From contig JAMSKV010000011.1 of NCBI GenBank assembly GCA_024515975.1, forward strand, positions 88,203-152,202: a stretch of DNA of 64,000 bases, read 5' to 3'. Under the pieces are notes generated by a model, which saw only the letters and a list, made by a program, of their open reading frames with translations, made no database searches and was not told where the DNA came from. Made by a program: the position numbers and the translations under genes. The stretch comes from Endosaccharibacter trunci (GTDB lineage: Bacteria; Pseudomonadota; Alphaproteobacteria; Acetobacterales; Acetobacteraceae). Shown here in pieces: positions 1 through 8,057 of this stretch; the stretch's first letter is position 1; every line of letters starts with the position of its first letter.

Positions 1-342
1 CTCGGACTTACTGCTTGTGAAACCGTTCTCGCCCGAAAGCATGACGAACTCGTCGCAGTCCAGTGGAAAAAAGTAATCGTAAGATTTCTCATTCTGAATT
101 TTTTTGATGAGCGCCGCAAATATATCACCTTTATTTTTGAAGTCTTCTGTCTTATTGCAGTCCCAGATGACGTTTACGCCTAGCTTGGCATAGCGTAGAA
201 GGATGTCTTTGATCGATGCGAGATCGGAACCGTTATCGTAGACGTACAGGTTGCCGAATCCGAACAAGATTCCGTGATGAATGATCCACGGTTCGAGTAA
301 AATCTCGTTCTTCTGCATGACCATACAAACGCTTTGGACCAT
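1..342 (-). CDS. Glycosyltransferase, GT2/GT92-like, C-terminus beyond window edge
   Basis: This is an open frame of 114 codons running off the left edge. It starts at the ATG ending at 342, with AGGAAAGAG about 6 bases upstream and 9 bases after the stop of the preceding hydrolase gene, so it looks cotranscribed. Residues 1-113 show a beta strand reading VCMVMQKNE, then VYDNGSD, then PLDCDEFV near the cut. An early Asp-Asn-Gly-Ser turn followed by an Asp-x-Asp metal motif in a PLD(C)DEF context is typical of nucleotide-sugar transferases of the Glyco_tranf_2_4/GT92 type. Sugar and acceptor cannot be told. My count over bases 1-300 is about 45% G+C, far below the rest of the window, which suggests recent acquisition of this end of the locus. 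Confidence 0.7.
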   Translation of the reverse strand, partial: MVQSVCMVMQKNEILLEPWIIHHGILFGFGNLYVYDNGSDLASIKDILLRYAKLGVNVIWDCNKTEDFKNKGDIFAALIKKIQNEKSYDYFFPLDCDEFVMLSGENGFTSSKSE

Positions 343-351
343 AACTCTTTC

Positions 352-1413
352 CTATGCGTGCGACCCGGAAAGGGAGTGTTGCAAGCGTATCTTGTCGACC
401 TTGAATGGCTGATGATCCGGAGCCAGTTCACACGAACGGATGATGAAATTCAATGCCTGCTTGATATGACCAGTCTTTTCCAAATGACGCGCCGTTGTGG
501 CGATGATGTAGGGGTTCATTGGACTAAGCGCAGCAGCAAGCGCAGAATAGCGCAGTGCCTGTGGCAAATCGCCCCCCTCCTCCGCCAGTTGCGACGCCAG
601 AATCACGTTCTCTGCGTTCAGACCATCCAGATCAAGGCTGCGCTCGATAAGGATACGAGCCCAGCGAGACTTTCGTGCTGCTCGGGCCATCCTGGACATG
701 TGCGCTAGATGGGGAGCCGAGCTAGCCCGTGCCGCTCGAGTTTTCATACGATGATCGGGAAACACTTCGCCGCGGAACGCAGAGAGCGCCACATCGCCCA
801 GGACTCCAGCAGACTGAAGTAGAAAACCAACCGGATGGCCTGCAAAGGGGACCCTTACCTTGATCAAACGATCTGGGGGGATGATGGATGAAAGGATGGA
901 GACATGTATGCCGTCGGGATCGAACGGATCATAGGCGACGCTGTATGTCGTTTCCGGCCTGATATCCGACTCAACGATGGCCGCAAAGGTGCCGATGTCC
1001 TGCGCTTCCTTCTTCCAGCGTTGATCCCACTCTTTGGAAATATCCGTTTGGGGCGATATGGCTAAGACTTTGTCCAGTCCCAACGTTCGGGAGAATTTGA
1101 TGGCAGCATAGCCACCCATGCTGCTGCCATAACCCGCCCGGACCGTATAGTCCCGATGGCAAGCGGCCAGGAAACGACTCGTCAGGGATAGAGCGTCTGA
1201 TGGCAGATCGTGGTACCAACGATCAGCCTTACTCTTGATAGCAACAACGTCGAAACCCTTCTTGTGCAGAAAGCCGCCTCCAAAACCGCGCCCGTCGAGA
1301 GTACCGCCGCCTCTTTCTGTAAAGCTGACAATGACAGTGTTAGATGGAACCTGTGCGGGAAAGAACTCGATCCTGTGCAGGTGGTCCTCGTAGATGATCT
1401 GGTGGGCGTTCAA
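352..1413 (-). CDS. Alpha/beta-hydrolase-fold protein with TPR-like C-terminus, polysaccharide locus
   Basis: The protein has 353 residues. The start is a TTG at 1413, chosen because a consensus Shine-Dalgarno AAGGAGGT sits 6 bases upstream. Residues 1-220 look like a compact alpha/beta hydrolase: a strand with VIVSFTERGGG, then GYGSSMGGYAA near residue 95, a nucleophile elbow of G-x-S-x-G type (Ser in GSSMG), and AGHPVGF near residue 193 as the likely catalytic His region. Residues about 250-345 are helical with an Asn/Ala/Leu pattern like TPR repeats (LAEEGGDLPQALRYSALAAALSP). It lies between two glycosyltransferase genes and is probably cotranscribed with both. It may remove or transfer an acyl group on the polysaccharide or its lipid carrier, but that is inference. 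It has no signal peptide. Confidence 0.7.
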   Translation of the reverse strand: MNAHQIIYEDHLHRIEFFPAQVPSNTVIVSFTERGGGTLDGRGFGGGFLHKKGFDVVAIKSKADRWYHDLPSDALSLTSRFLAACHRDYTVRAGYGSSMGGYAAIKFSRTLGLDKVLAISPQTDISKEWDQRWKKEAQDIGTFAAIVESDIRPETTYSVAYDPFDPDGIHVSILSSIIPPDRLIKVRVPFAGHPVGFLLQSAGVLGDVALSAFRGEVFPDHRMKTRAARASSAPHLAHMSRMARAARKSRWARILIERSLDLDGLNAENVILASQLAEEGGDLPQALRYSALAAALSPMNPYIIATTARHLEKTGHIKQALNFIIRSCELAPDHQPFKVDKIRLQHSLSGSHA

Positions 1414-1483
1414 CTAGCGACCTCCTTCCATGTTATTCCCTGCCGTAGAGAACAGATCCATATTAAATGGAAGGTATCGCGCA

Positions 1484-2644
1484 CTACCCGAAGCTTGCAA
1501 TTGCCTGAATCGCCCGCTGAACATCGACCGTCCAAGGATTGTGCGGGTAGTTCCCCGCCGACGCATCCTGTTCACCGAAGATGAAACCGTAATTCAGTTT
1601 CAACGACGCGAACAGGCGCGCGTGGTTCAAAGCAAAGACCGAAGTGCTCTCGATGCTGATAAGATTGGTGCCAGGATTCGCGAATACCGCGTTGAACATG
1701 GCGGCTCCGCCCAGCCCGACGATGAAACGTGCGTTGCTGAAGACCCGCACCTGCTCCTCGAAGGACAGAAGTTCCGGCTCGACCACGACGAAGCCGTACC
1801 GTGACAAAGCTTCGATCAGCGCATCCTCATTCTGCAAGGCGCGATACGAACCGCCTGACTGAGCCGTGACGCTGCGACGAGAGATGAAGATTCGAGACGG
1901 CGTATTCGGCCGCGATTTATCCACGCAGCGGCCGACGATATTGCGGAACATGGCCATCGCGGATTCATCGGGCACCAGATCGACCATACTGTATTGATGC
2001 AGCGCGATTTCCCGGCAGAAATAAGTCTGCCATGGTTTCTGGTCGATCAGCCTATCCGCGTCGACCCCCATAAAGCGCAGCAAATTCTGCTGCCAGCTGG
2101 AAGGAGCATAGCACAGGAATCGACCCGGCTGGCCGGCGGAGACGAAGCTTTTCGCGTTCGCCAGCCCGTTCAGCAGCCACATGCCCCAGTTGGCGGGTTC
2201 GATCGGACTACCGAGAAAGACCGGGCCGTCGAGCGGAATAACCGCATCGTCGGTAAGTCGCTCGAAACTCACGTTGTAGCCGTCACCCACCCGCCCGATA
2301 TCCGGGACCACGAATCGTTCATCCGGCGGGTGGCCGAGATAGTTTTCCAGCCTGCCGCGATAGTTCAGGATTTCCTGACAGTTGAACTCGCCGTCTCGGC
2401 TAATCAGAGCATGCAGATGATGGAAGCCGAAGACGTATTGATCAGTATAACGGCCCACATAGGTCGCATGCACATCCAGCGCCGACTGGAAGTCGAATCT
2501 CACGCCTTGAGTGGATAGATCGAGGTTCAACGACGGGTTGCGGAAATGGCGCAACTGGTTGCGCTGCAGTTCCGTGACCGTCGGACGGGCAACGAGTTCA
2601 GCCGGGTCGGGCAGATTGAGCGGTATCGCAGCGCTGCTAGTCAT
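1484..2644 (-). CDS. GT61-family glycosyltransferase (capsular polysaccharide type)
   Basis: The protein has 386 residues from the ATG at 2644; the frame is open to a TTG at 2680, but the first 12 codons before the ATG look non-coding. The C-terminal half carries the GT61 (DUF563) signature: RIFISRR near residue 265, NEDALIEAL, the strand FVVVEPELLSFEEQVRVFSNA, then GLGGAAMFNAVFANPG and LISIES. This family transfers sugars such as xylose in plants, and in bacteria it occurs in capsule and LPS clusters. The enzyme is probably cytoplasmic or peripheral, since no membrane segment is seen. It is 108 bases downstream of kdsD and 70 bases upstream of the hydrolase gene, so it probably belongs to the same polysaccharide operon. 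Donor and linkage cannot be predicted. Confidence 0.82.
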   Translation of the reverse strand: MTSSAAIPLNLPDPAELVARPTVTELQRNQLRHFRNPSLNLDLSTQGVRFDFQSALDVHATYVGRYTDQYVFGFHHLHALISRDGEFNCQEILNYRGRLENYLGHPPDERFVVPDIGRVGDGYNVSFERLTDDAVIPLDGPVFLGSPIEPANWGMWLLNGLANAKSFVSAGQPGRFLCYAPSSWQQNLLRFMGVDADRLIDQKPWQTYFCREIALHQYSMVDLVPDESAMAMFRNIVGRCVDKSRPNTPSRIFISRRSVTAQSGGSYRALQNEDALIEALSRYGFVVVEPELLSFEEQVRVFSNARFIVGLGGAAMFNAVFANPGTNLISIESTSVFALNHARLFASLKLNYGFIFGEQDASAGNYPHNPWTVDVQRAIQAIASFG

Positions 2645-2752
2645 AACGAGATGGCGTTCCCTGTCCCTGCCTAGCAGCAAGCTCTTATCCTACTGCAGCC
2701 TGAGGCGCCCACACCAGAGCCGGCCCCGCATGTTTTGTTCAACTCTGATGCA

Positions 2753-3754
2753 TCAAGCCACCCCGGCCCGCAACAGATCGTGCATATGGACCAGCCCGAT
2801 CGGCTTTCCGGCCTCCACCACGAACATCGACGTAATCCGCGCCTCGTTCATCCTGGCCAGGGCCTGCATCGCCAGCGCGTCGCCGGCGATCGTCTGCGGG
2901 CGCGTGCCCATGGCGTCGAGCACAGGGCGATCACGGAAATCGGCCTGGAACGCTCGCCGAACATCGCCGTCGGTCAGCACGCCCACCAGCAGCCCGGCCT
3001 CGTTCACCACCCCCACGATGCCGAAGCGCTTCGATGTCATCTCCACGATGCCCTGGGACAGCGTAGCGGTATGCGGCACCAGCGGCATATCCGCGCCGCT
3101 GTGCATCAGCCGCCGAACCTGGACCAGCCGGCTGCCGAGCTTGCCGCCCGGGTGGAAGCGGTTGAAATCGCTGGCCGTAAAGCCGCGCCGCTCCAGCAGC
3201 AGCACGGCCAGCGCGTCGCCGGCCGCGAGTTGCATCAGGGTCGAGGTCGTGGGCGCGAGGCCGTTCGGGCAGGCCTCGTCGGCTTGCGGCAGGAACAGGC
3301 CGAGATCGGCGGCCCGCCCCAGCGTGCTGTCGGGGCGCGACGTCAGCGCGATCAACGGCAGGCCGAAACGCTGCGTGTAATCCACGATATCGGCAAGCTC
3401 CGTGGTTTCTCCCGACCAGGACAAGGCCAGAACCACATCCGTTTCGCGCAGCACGCCGAGATCGCCGTGGCTCGCTTCCGCCGGGTGCAGGAAGTGGCTC
3501 GGCGTGCCCGTGGAGGCGAGCGTGGCTGCGACCTTCCTGCCGACATGGCCGGACTTGCCCATGCCCGTCACGATCACGGTGCCGCCGGCCCACTCGATCA
3601 TGTCCGCCGCCCTGGCGAAGGCTTCGGCCAGGCCATCCTCCAGCGCCGCCGCTACCGCCTCGAGTCCGTCACGCTCCAGCCGGAGCGTGCGGGACACGCT
3701 GCCCATCGCCTGTTCGATCGCGTCTCGCCTGGGTTCGGTCGGGTTTGCGTTCAT
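2753..3754 (-). CDS. kdsD: D-arabinose-5-phosphate isomerase (KdsD/KpsF)
   Basis: This enzyme converts ribulose-5-phosphate to arabinose-5-phosphate, the first step of KDO synthesis. The 333 residues hold a SIS domain (about 45-180) with [11 protein letters not shown] at 64-74, SHGDLG at 95-100 and LSWSGETTE at 111-119, followed by two CBS domains (about 205-333: [19 protein letters not shown] and [19 protein letters not shown]). Length and domain order match KdsD/KpsF. The ATG at 3754 overlaps the kdsB stop in an ATGA junction, so the genes are translationally coupled; a longer frame reaches 3952 but only over kdsB. kdsA, kdsB and kdsD are consecutive, while kdsC is not in this window. Confidence 0.95.
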   Translation of the reverse strand: MNANPTEPRRDAIEQAMGSVSRTLRLERDGLEAVAAALEDGLAEAFARAADMIEWAGGTVIVTGMGKSGHVGRKVAATLASTGTPSHFLHPAEASHGDLGVLRETDVVLALSWSGETTELADIVDYTQRFGLPLIALTSRPDSTLGRAADLGLFLPQADEACPNGLAPTTSTLMQLAAGDALAVLLLERRGFTASDFNRFHPGGKLGSRLVQVRRLMHSGADMPLVPHTATLSQGIVEMTSKRFGIVGVVNEAGLLVGVLTDGDVRRAFQADFRDRPVLDAMGTRPQTIAGDALAMQALARMNEARITSMFVVEAGKPIGLVHMHDLLRAGVA

Positions 3755-4491
3755 CGGGGGTCGGCCGGCGACAGCAATGTGCGTGCGTGCTCCAGATCGG
3801 CCGGCGTATCGACGCCCAGCGGCACGTCGTCCACCAGCACGGCATCGATGCGCATGCCTGCCTCCAGCGCACGGAGCTGTTCCAGCTTCTCCCGCCGCTC
3901 CAGCTCGGACGGCGGCAAGGCCACGAAACGCTCCAGCGCCGCCCGCCTCCACGCATAAAGGCCGATATGGTGGAACAGCGGCCCGTCGCCCCAGGGGGCC
4001 CGGGCGCGTGTAAAGTAGAGCGCCCGGAACCGTCCGTTGGCGAACGGACTGCCGACCATCTTTACCACGCTGTCCGCGACCGCCTCGGACGACTCGGTGA
4101 TCAGCGCCACCGGCGTGGCGATATCCACGGCCGCATCCTCAAGCAGCGCCGCCGTCAGCCGACTGACATGCGGCGCCACCGTCGGCAGATCGCCCTGAAA
4201 GTTGATCACGACGTCATGATCCTGGCCGGGATCGAGCTGTCGCAGCGCCTCTGCGATCCGATCGCTGCCCGAGGCGTGATCGGGATCGGTCAGCACCGCC
4301 TCGCCGCCCGCCTTCGTCACTGCTTCTGCAATACGGGGGTGATCCGCGGCGACCACCACCCGGCCGAGCCCGGTTTCCATCGCCCTTCGCCAGACATGAA
4401 CGATCATCGGCTCGCCGGCGATCACCGCCAGCGGCTTGTCTGGCAGCCGGGTGGAGCCGAGCCGGGACGGTACCAGCACGATCGGGTTCAC
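3751..4491 (-). CDS. kdsB: 3-deoxy-manno-octulosonate cytidylyltransferase (KdsB)
   Basis: KdsB activates KDO with CTP to give CMP-KDO for lipid A-core assembly. The 246 residues are the usual length. Visible motifs are the N-terminal nucleotide-binding stretch [15 protein letters not shown] (7-21), NFQGDLP at 97-103 and [13 protein letters not shown] at 71-83; [19 protein letters not shown] near the C-terminus is the typical end. The start ATG is 10 bases after the kdsA stop and the stop overlaps kdsD by four bases, so the three KDO genes form one tightly packed unit. The product is cytoplasmic. Confidence 0.96.
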   Translation of the reverse strand: MNPIVLVPSRLGSTRLPDKPLAVIAGEPMIVHVWRRAMETGLGRVVVAADHPRIAEAVTKAGGEAVLTDPDHASGSDRIAEALRQLDPGQDHDVVINFQGDLPTVAPHVSRLTAALLEDAAVDIATPVALITESSEAVADSVVKMVGSPFANGRFRALYFTRARAPWGDGPLFHHIGLYAWRRAALERFVALPPSELERREKLEQLRALEAGMRIDAVLVDDVPLGVDTPADLEHARTLLSPADPR

Positions 4492-4501
4492 GGCCGGACG
4501 C

Positions 4502-5347
4502 TCAGGCGGCCGGAAGCGACTTCGCGACCCGGTCGAACCGGAGCAGATCGGCTATGAGCGCCTCGAAATCGCGCAGGGCGATCATGTTCGGACCGTCGGA
4601 CGGGGCATTATCCGGATCGGGATGGGTCTCGATGAACAGACCGGCCACGCCCACCGCGACCGCGGCGCGCGCGAGAACGGAGACGAATTCCCGCTGGCCG
4701 CCGGACGATCCGCCCTGGCCGCCCGGCTGCTGCACGGAATGGGTGGCGTCGAAGATCACCGGAGACCCGAACCCGGCCATGATCGGCAAGCCACGGAAAT
4801 CGGACACCAGGGTGTTGTAGCCGAACGACGTGCCACGCTCGCAGGCCATGACGTTCGGATTGCCCGACGCCGTCACCTTGTTCAGCACGTTGCGCATGTC
4901 CCAGGGCGCCAGAAACTGGCCCTTCTTGACGTTGACCACCCGCCCGGTTTCGGCTGCCGCGATCAGCAGGTCGGTCTGGCGGCAGAGAAAGGCCGGGATC
5001 TGCAGAACGTCCACCGCCTGGGCGACGATGCGGCAATGCTCCCGCTCATGCACGTCGGTCAGCGTCGGCATACCGAGTTCGGCCCGCAAATCAGAGAAGA
5101 CCTGCAACGCGCCGTCAAGGCCGATGCCGCGCGCGCCGGACAGGCTGGTGCGGTTCGCCTTGTCGTAGGAACTCTTGAAGACGATCCCGATGCCGAGGCG
5201 CTGGCCGATCTCGCGCAGCGCATGAGCGCATTCGAATGCGTGCGCCCGGCTCTCCATCTGGCACGGGCCGGCGATCAGGGACAGCGGCAACGCGTTGCCG
5301 AACGATACCGTGCCGGCGGTGACGACTGAATTCGGGGCTGTGGTCAC
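4502..5347 (-). CDS. kdsA: 3-deoxy-8-phosphooctulonate synthase (KdsA), metal-dependent type
   Basis: KdsA condenses arabinose-5-phosphate with phosphoenolpyruvate to KDO-8-phosphate. The 281 residues start at a GTG (5347) with GGAG nine bases before it; no in-frame ATG precedes the active site. Key motifs are IAGPCQMES (25-33), [11 protein letters not shown] (58-68), [19 protein letters not shown] and the C-terminal [17 protein letters not shown] Cys in the AGPC motif (Cys29), where E. coli KdsA has Asn, is the mark of the metal-dependent class. It is the first gene of the kdsA-kdsB-kdsD unit, 71 bases downstream of the unrecognised gene at 5419-6528. Confidence 0.96.
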   Translation of the reverse strand: MTTAPNSVVTAGTVSFGNALPLSLIAGPCQMESRAHAFECAHALREIGQRLGIGIVFKSSYDKANRTSLSGARGIGLDGALQVFSDLRAELGMPTLTDVHEREHCRIVAQAVDVLQIPAFLCRQTDLLIAAAETGRVVNVKKGQFLAPWDMRNVLNKVTASGNPNVMACERGTSFGYNTLVSDFRGLPIMAGFGSPVIFDATHSVQQPGGQGGSSGGQREFVSVLARAAVAVGVAGLFIETHPDPDNAPSDGPNMIALRDFEALIADLLRFDRVAKSLPAA

Positions 5348-5418
5348 GACAAGCTACTCCGGAACGGGATCAGCCTGCCCCGCCTGGCCATGGGCCGGAC
5401 GGGTGCGGGCACACGATC

Positions 5419-6528
5419 CTACACCCGGATGCGCGCGCCAGAAACGTGCCCGACCTCGGACCAGGTGGTATTGCCACGCAGGAAACGGCGCGGCGTGATA
5501 CGACGGGGCGCCAGAATGGCCCGGAAGGCCGGCGCATCCTCTTCCGCGACCACGCGATGCATCATGCCGGGGCCGACAAGAGCGATATCGAGCGCATCGA
5601 GTTCGAGCGTCTCGATCGAGCGGCCGGCATCCATGGCGAAGGTGGCCGCCTCGTTGGCGCCTTTCGGCGTCCACCGCGACAGGCCGGTCGGCCCGAACTC
5701 GGGGAGGTCGTGGCTGTCCCGGACGCAATCGAGCCGGACCGGGGCCTTGGGATTGCCGATATAGAGAGCGATGCACTCGTTCGGAGAGGGCAGATCCTCG
5801 ACGGCAGAAGCCTGACCATAAGCCTGATCCCCGCTCAACAGATCGAAGCGATAGGCCACCGGATGATCGTCGAACAAGGCGCGCAGCAGACGTACCACCT
5901 GCTCGCGGAACAAGACGGAGGCGATGGTGCTCAAGGCGCTGGTGCGCTGGCCGTTACCGGCGCCGGCTTCCGTCGCGATCTGGAAGGCGGACACATCGCG
6001 CGCACTCACGCCGTTGGGCGCCAGGGCATTGTGAAGCAGCACATGGCCGTCGCGGATCAAACCCTGGAGCGGCGGCTGCAGGTCTGCCGGGCACGAACCG
6101 ACGGCGACGCGGCCAGCCAGAAGCTGCGGCGCATCGAGACGATCGGTCCACAACCCGCCCAGCACGGAGCGATTCCGGGCGGCGGCCGGATATCCAAACA
6201 GAACGTTGTTGATCAGATCGCGATAATTGTCGGTGACAGGCGGCAGCGGCAGCAGCAGGTCGACGTTTTCCGGACGGATGGTGACGAACGGAAGATAGGT
6301 CGGATCGATTGGACGATTGAAGGTGATGCGGAATCCACAATGGCCGTCGCCGAAACCGACCTGCTCCAAATCGTTGCGATACACATCGGCGACCGTTTCG
6401 CCAATCATCTCATGATGCAGAAAGGCCCGCACCAGCGGCGGGTCCTGATAGTCGACTCCATACAGCCAGCCGACAGCGCCCTCGCTGTCCAGACGATCGA
6501 CTGCACCCCTGATCATGACGCTGTTCAT
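5419..6528 (-). CDS. Unrecognised protein of the polysaccharide locus
   Basis: I do not recognise this 369-residue protein as a known enzyme. The ATG at 6528 is preferred because GAGGA lies 7 bases upstream; the frame is open to a TTG at 6594. The N-terminal 75 residues read as a small beta domain: GAVDRLDSEGAVGWLYG, VRAFLHHEMIGETVADVYRNDL, VGFGDGHCGFRITF. A pattern of G-W, then I-G, R-x-D-L and G-x-GxxGF is, from memory, shared with N-terminal segments of many alphaproteobacterial glycosyltransferases. The remaining 290 residues have no motif I can name; they include SGDQAYG, DCVRDSHDLPEFG and a basic RRITPRRFLRG near the end. There is no signal peptide or membrane helix. Its position between GT4 and kdsA suggests a role in glycan assembly. 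Confidence 0.75.
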   Translation of the reverse strand: MNSVMIRGAVDRLDSEGAVGWLYGVDYQDPPLVRAFLHHEMIGETVADVYRNDLEQVGFGDGHCGFRITFNRPIDPTYLPFVTIRPENVDLLLPLPPVTDNYRDLINNVLFGYPAAARNRSVLGGLWTDRLDAPQLLAGRVAVGSCPADLQPPLQGLIRDGHVLLHNALAPNGVSARDVSAFQIATEAGAGNGQRTSALSTIASVLFREQVVRLLRALFDDHPVAYRFDLLSGDQAYGQASAVEDLPSPNECIALYIGNPKAPVRLDCVRDSHDLPEFGPTGLSRWTPKGANEAATFAMDAGRSIETLELDALDIALVGPGMMHRVVAEEDAPAFRAILAPRRITPRRFLRGNTTWSEVGHVSGARIRV

Positions 6529-6597
6529 TCGCTGTTCCTCGCCGGGTGGGATGCCTACCGCAACGCGCCGCACCGTAAACGACGAAGTGATCAAGTC

Positions 6598-8034
6598 TCA
6601 AGCAATAACGGCATCGTAAAGGTCGAGATGACGATTTAACATCTCTGCCGCTGTCGGCGGGGGCCTGACACCCGCGGCGAGCGTTTCGAGCAAGCCTGGT
6701 TTCGTCGCCAGATCCGCGAGCATTTCCGCCAGACTTGCCGGGCGACTGACCTCGAACTGCAACCCGTTCACGCCATGAACGATCTTCTCGGCCATGCCGC
6801 CGATGTTCGAACAGATCACCGGCTTGCCGTTCGTAAATGCTTCTTGGATCACCACAGGAGAATTTTCCCACCAGGTGGAAGGAATCACCATGGCATCGAT
6901 GCGTTGCATCAGCGCATTCACCTGAGAATTGTCGTAGGCACCATGGAAGACGACGTTCTCGCCCGCTTCCTCGAGAGCTTCGGTCACGACTTTCTGAAAT
7001 TCCAGCGGCTGAGACGAGTAGTCGCCATAAATCTCGATGACCAGATTGTCGATCTTCTGTGCCTTCAACCGGCGCGCAGCATCCATCAGCACCGTGATGC
7101 CCTTGAGCGGCGACATCTGCCCGAAGAAACCGATCTTCAACGGACGAACCGCCGACGGACGTTTCTTCGACCCCGCGCCGGTTTCCGCCGCGACGAAACG
7201 AGTTCCGCCGGAGAACATCGGCATCGCAACAGGCTTCGGCGGCGTCTGGGGCGCCTCGGCTTGCGGAGCACCGCTCATCGCCCTTCTGTCCCATTCGGCC
7301 GCGAACGGACTGCCGGACCGCTCCGGCGGCATGTTCTCGAGCACCGCCAGCTTCTCTTCCGGCAGACCCCAAGCCATGAAGCGCTCCGCCAGGAAACGGC
7401 TCGGCGAAATGAACAGGTCCACGTCCTCGAAGAACATCTGCAGATAGCGCTTGCGCAGAAAGAAGTCGCGCTCGCCATGCTGCGGAAAACACGCGGCGCA
7501 AGCCGAATAGCTCTCCTTCTCGCACAGACGATACGTGACCGTCTTCATCATCTGGCCGTGATGGTTGCAGATGGCCAGATATTCGTGCAGGCTGAGCACG
7601 ATCTTCGCCTGCGGCCATCCGCGACGGATCGCCGAAAACATTTCGACACCGAACCGGACGAAATGGTGCGAATGCACGATATCCGGTTTCAGCTCCGCCA
7701 CCAGCTCCGCCAGCTCGTCGGGGAATTTCGGGTCCGGATTGGCGAACTTGAAATAATCGAACGGCGCGTTCGGATGATAGACGTAGTCGTCCGGCCCATA
7801 AGGCTGCGTCAGGGTGGCACCGAGCCGCACCTCGCTTTTCGGACTGGAACATCCAAGCAGCCAGGCTTTGGCCCCGCGCGCTTTCAGCTCGCGAAACAAG
7901 GTGTTGGCCGAGATCTCCGCCCCGCCCCGCGTGAGCTTCGGATGGGAATGCGTCATCACCAGCACGCTGGGCAGGCGCCGCTCGCCATCGGCCTGGACAG
8001 CGGACATCAGCGTATCGGCGGTCGTACCTATCAT
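6598..8034 (-). CDS. GT4-family glycosyltransferase, cassette 2
   Basis: This GT-B fold retaining transferase of the GT4 type has 478 residues. The chosen ATG at 8034 has GGGAGGGA 4-5 bases before it; an alternative ATG at 8061 overlaps the upstream GT2 stop as ATGA. The N-terminal domain shows HSHPKLTRGGAEISANTLF, HSHHFVRFG and LSLHEYLAICNHHGQM. A Cys-rich patch (CEKESYSACAACFP) follows and may bind a metal. The C-terminal domain has IGFFGQMSPLKG, HGAYDN, IPSTWWENSPVVIQEAF and NGKPVICSNIGGMAEKI, the E-x7-E region expected for nucleotide-sugar binding. It is strongly similar along its length to the GT4 at 9911-11299, and each follows a GT2 gene, so the pair is a tandem duplication. Sugar unknown. 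Confidence 0.88.
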   Translation of the reverse strand: MIGTTADTLMSAVQADGERRLPSVLVMTHSHPKLTRGGAEISANTLFRELKARGAKAWLLGCSSPKSEVRLGATLTQPYGPDDYVYHPNAPFDYFKFANPDPKFPDELAELVAELKPDIVHSHHFVRFGVEMFSAIRRGWPQAKIVLSLHEYLAICNHHGQMMKTVTYRLCEKESYSACAACFPQHGERDFFLRKRYLQMFFEDVDLFISPSRFLAERFMAWGLPEEKLAVLENMPPERSGSPFAAEWDRRAMSGAPQAEAPQTPPKPVAMPMFSGGTRFVAAETGAGSKKRPSAVRPLKIGFFGQMSPLKGITVLMDAARRLKAQKIDNLVIEIYGDYSSQPLEFQKVVTEALEEAGENVVFHGAYDNSQVNALMQRIDAMVIPSTWWENSPVVIQEAFTNGKPVICSNIGGMAEKIVHGVNGLQFEVSRPASLAEMLADLATKPGLLETLAAGVRPPPTAAEMLNRHLDLYDAVIA

Positions 8035-8057
8035 CCGTTCCCTCCCGTCGATCCCGT

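Noticed and set aside
2735..3958. 407-codon frame antisense to kdsD
   Set aside because: kdsD is certain from its SIS and CBS motifs; the antisense frame has none.
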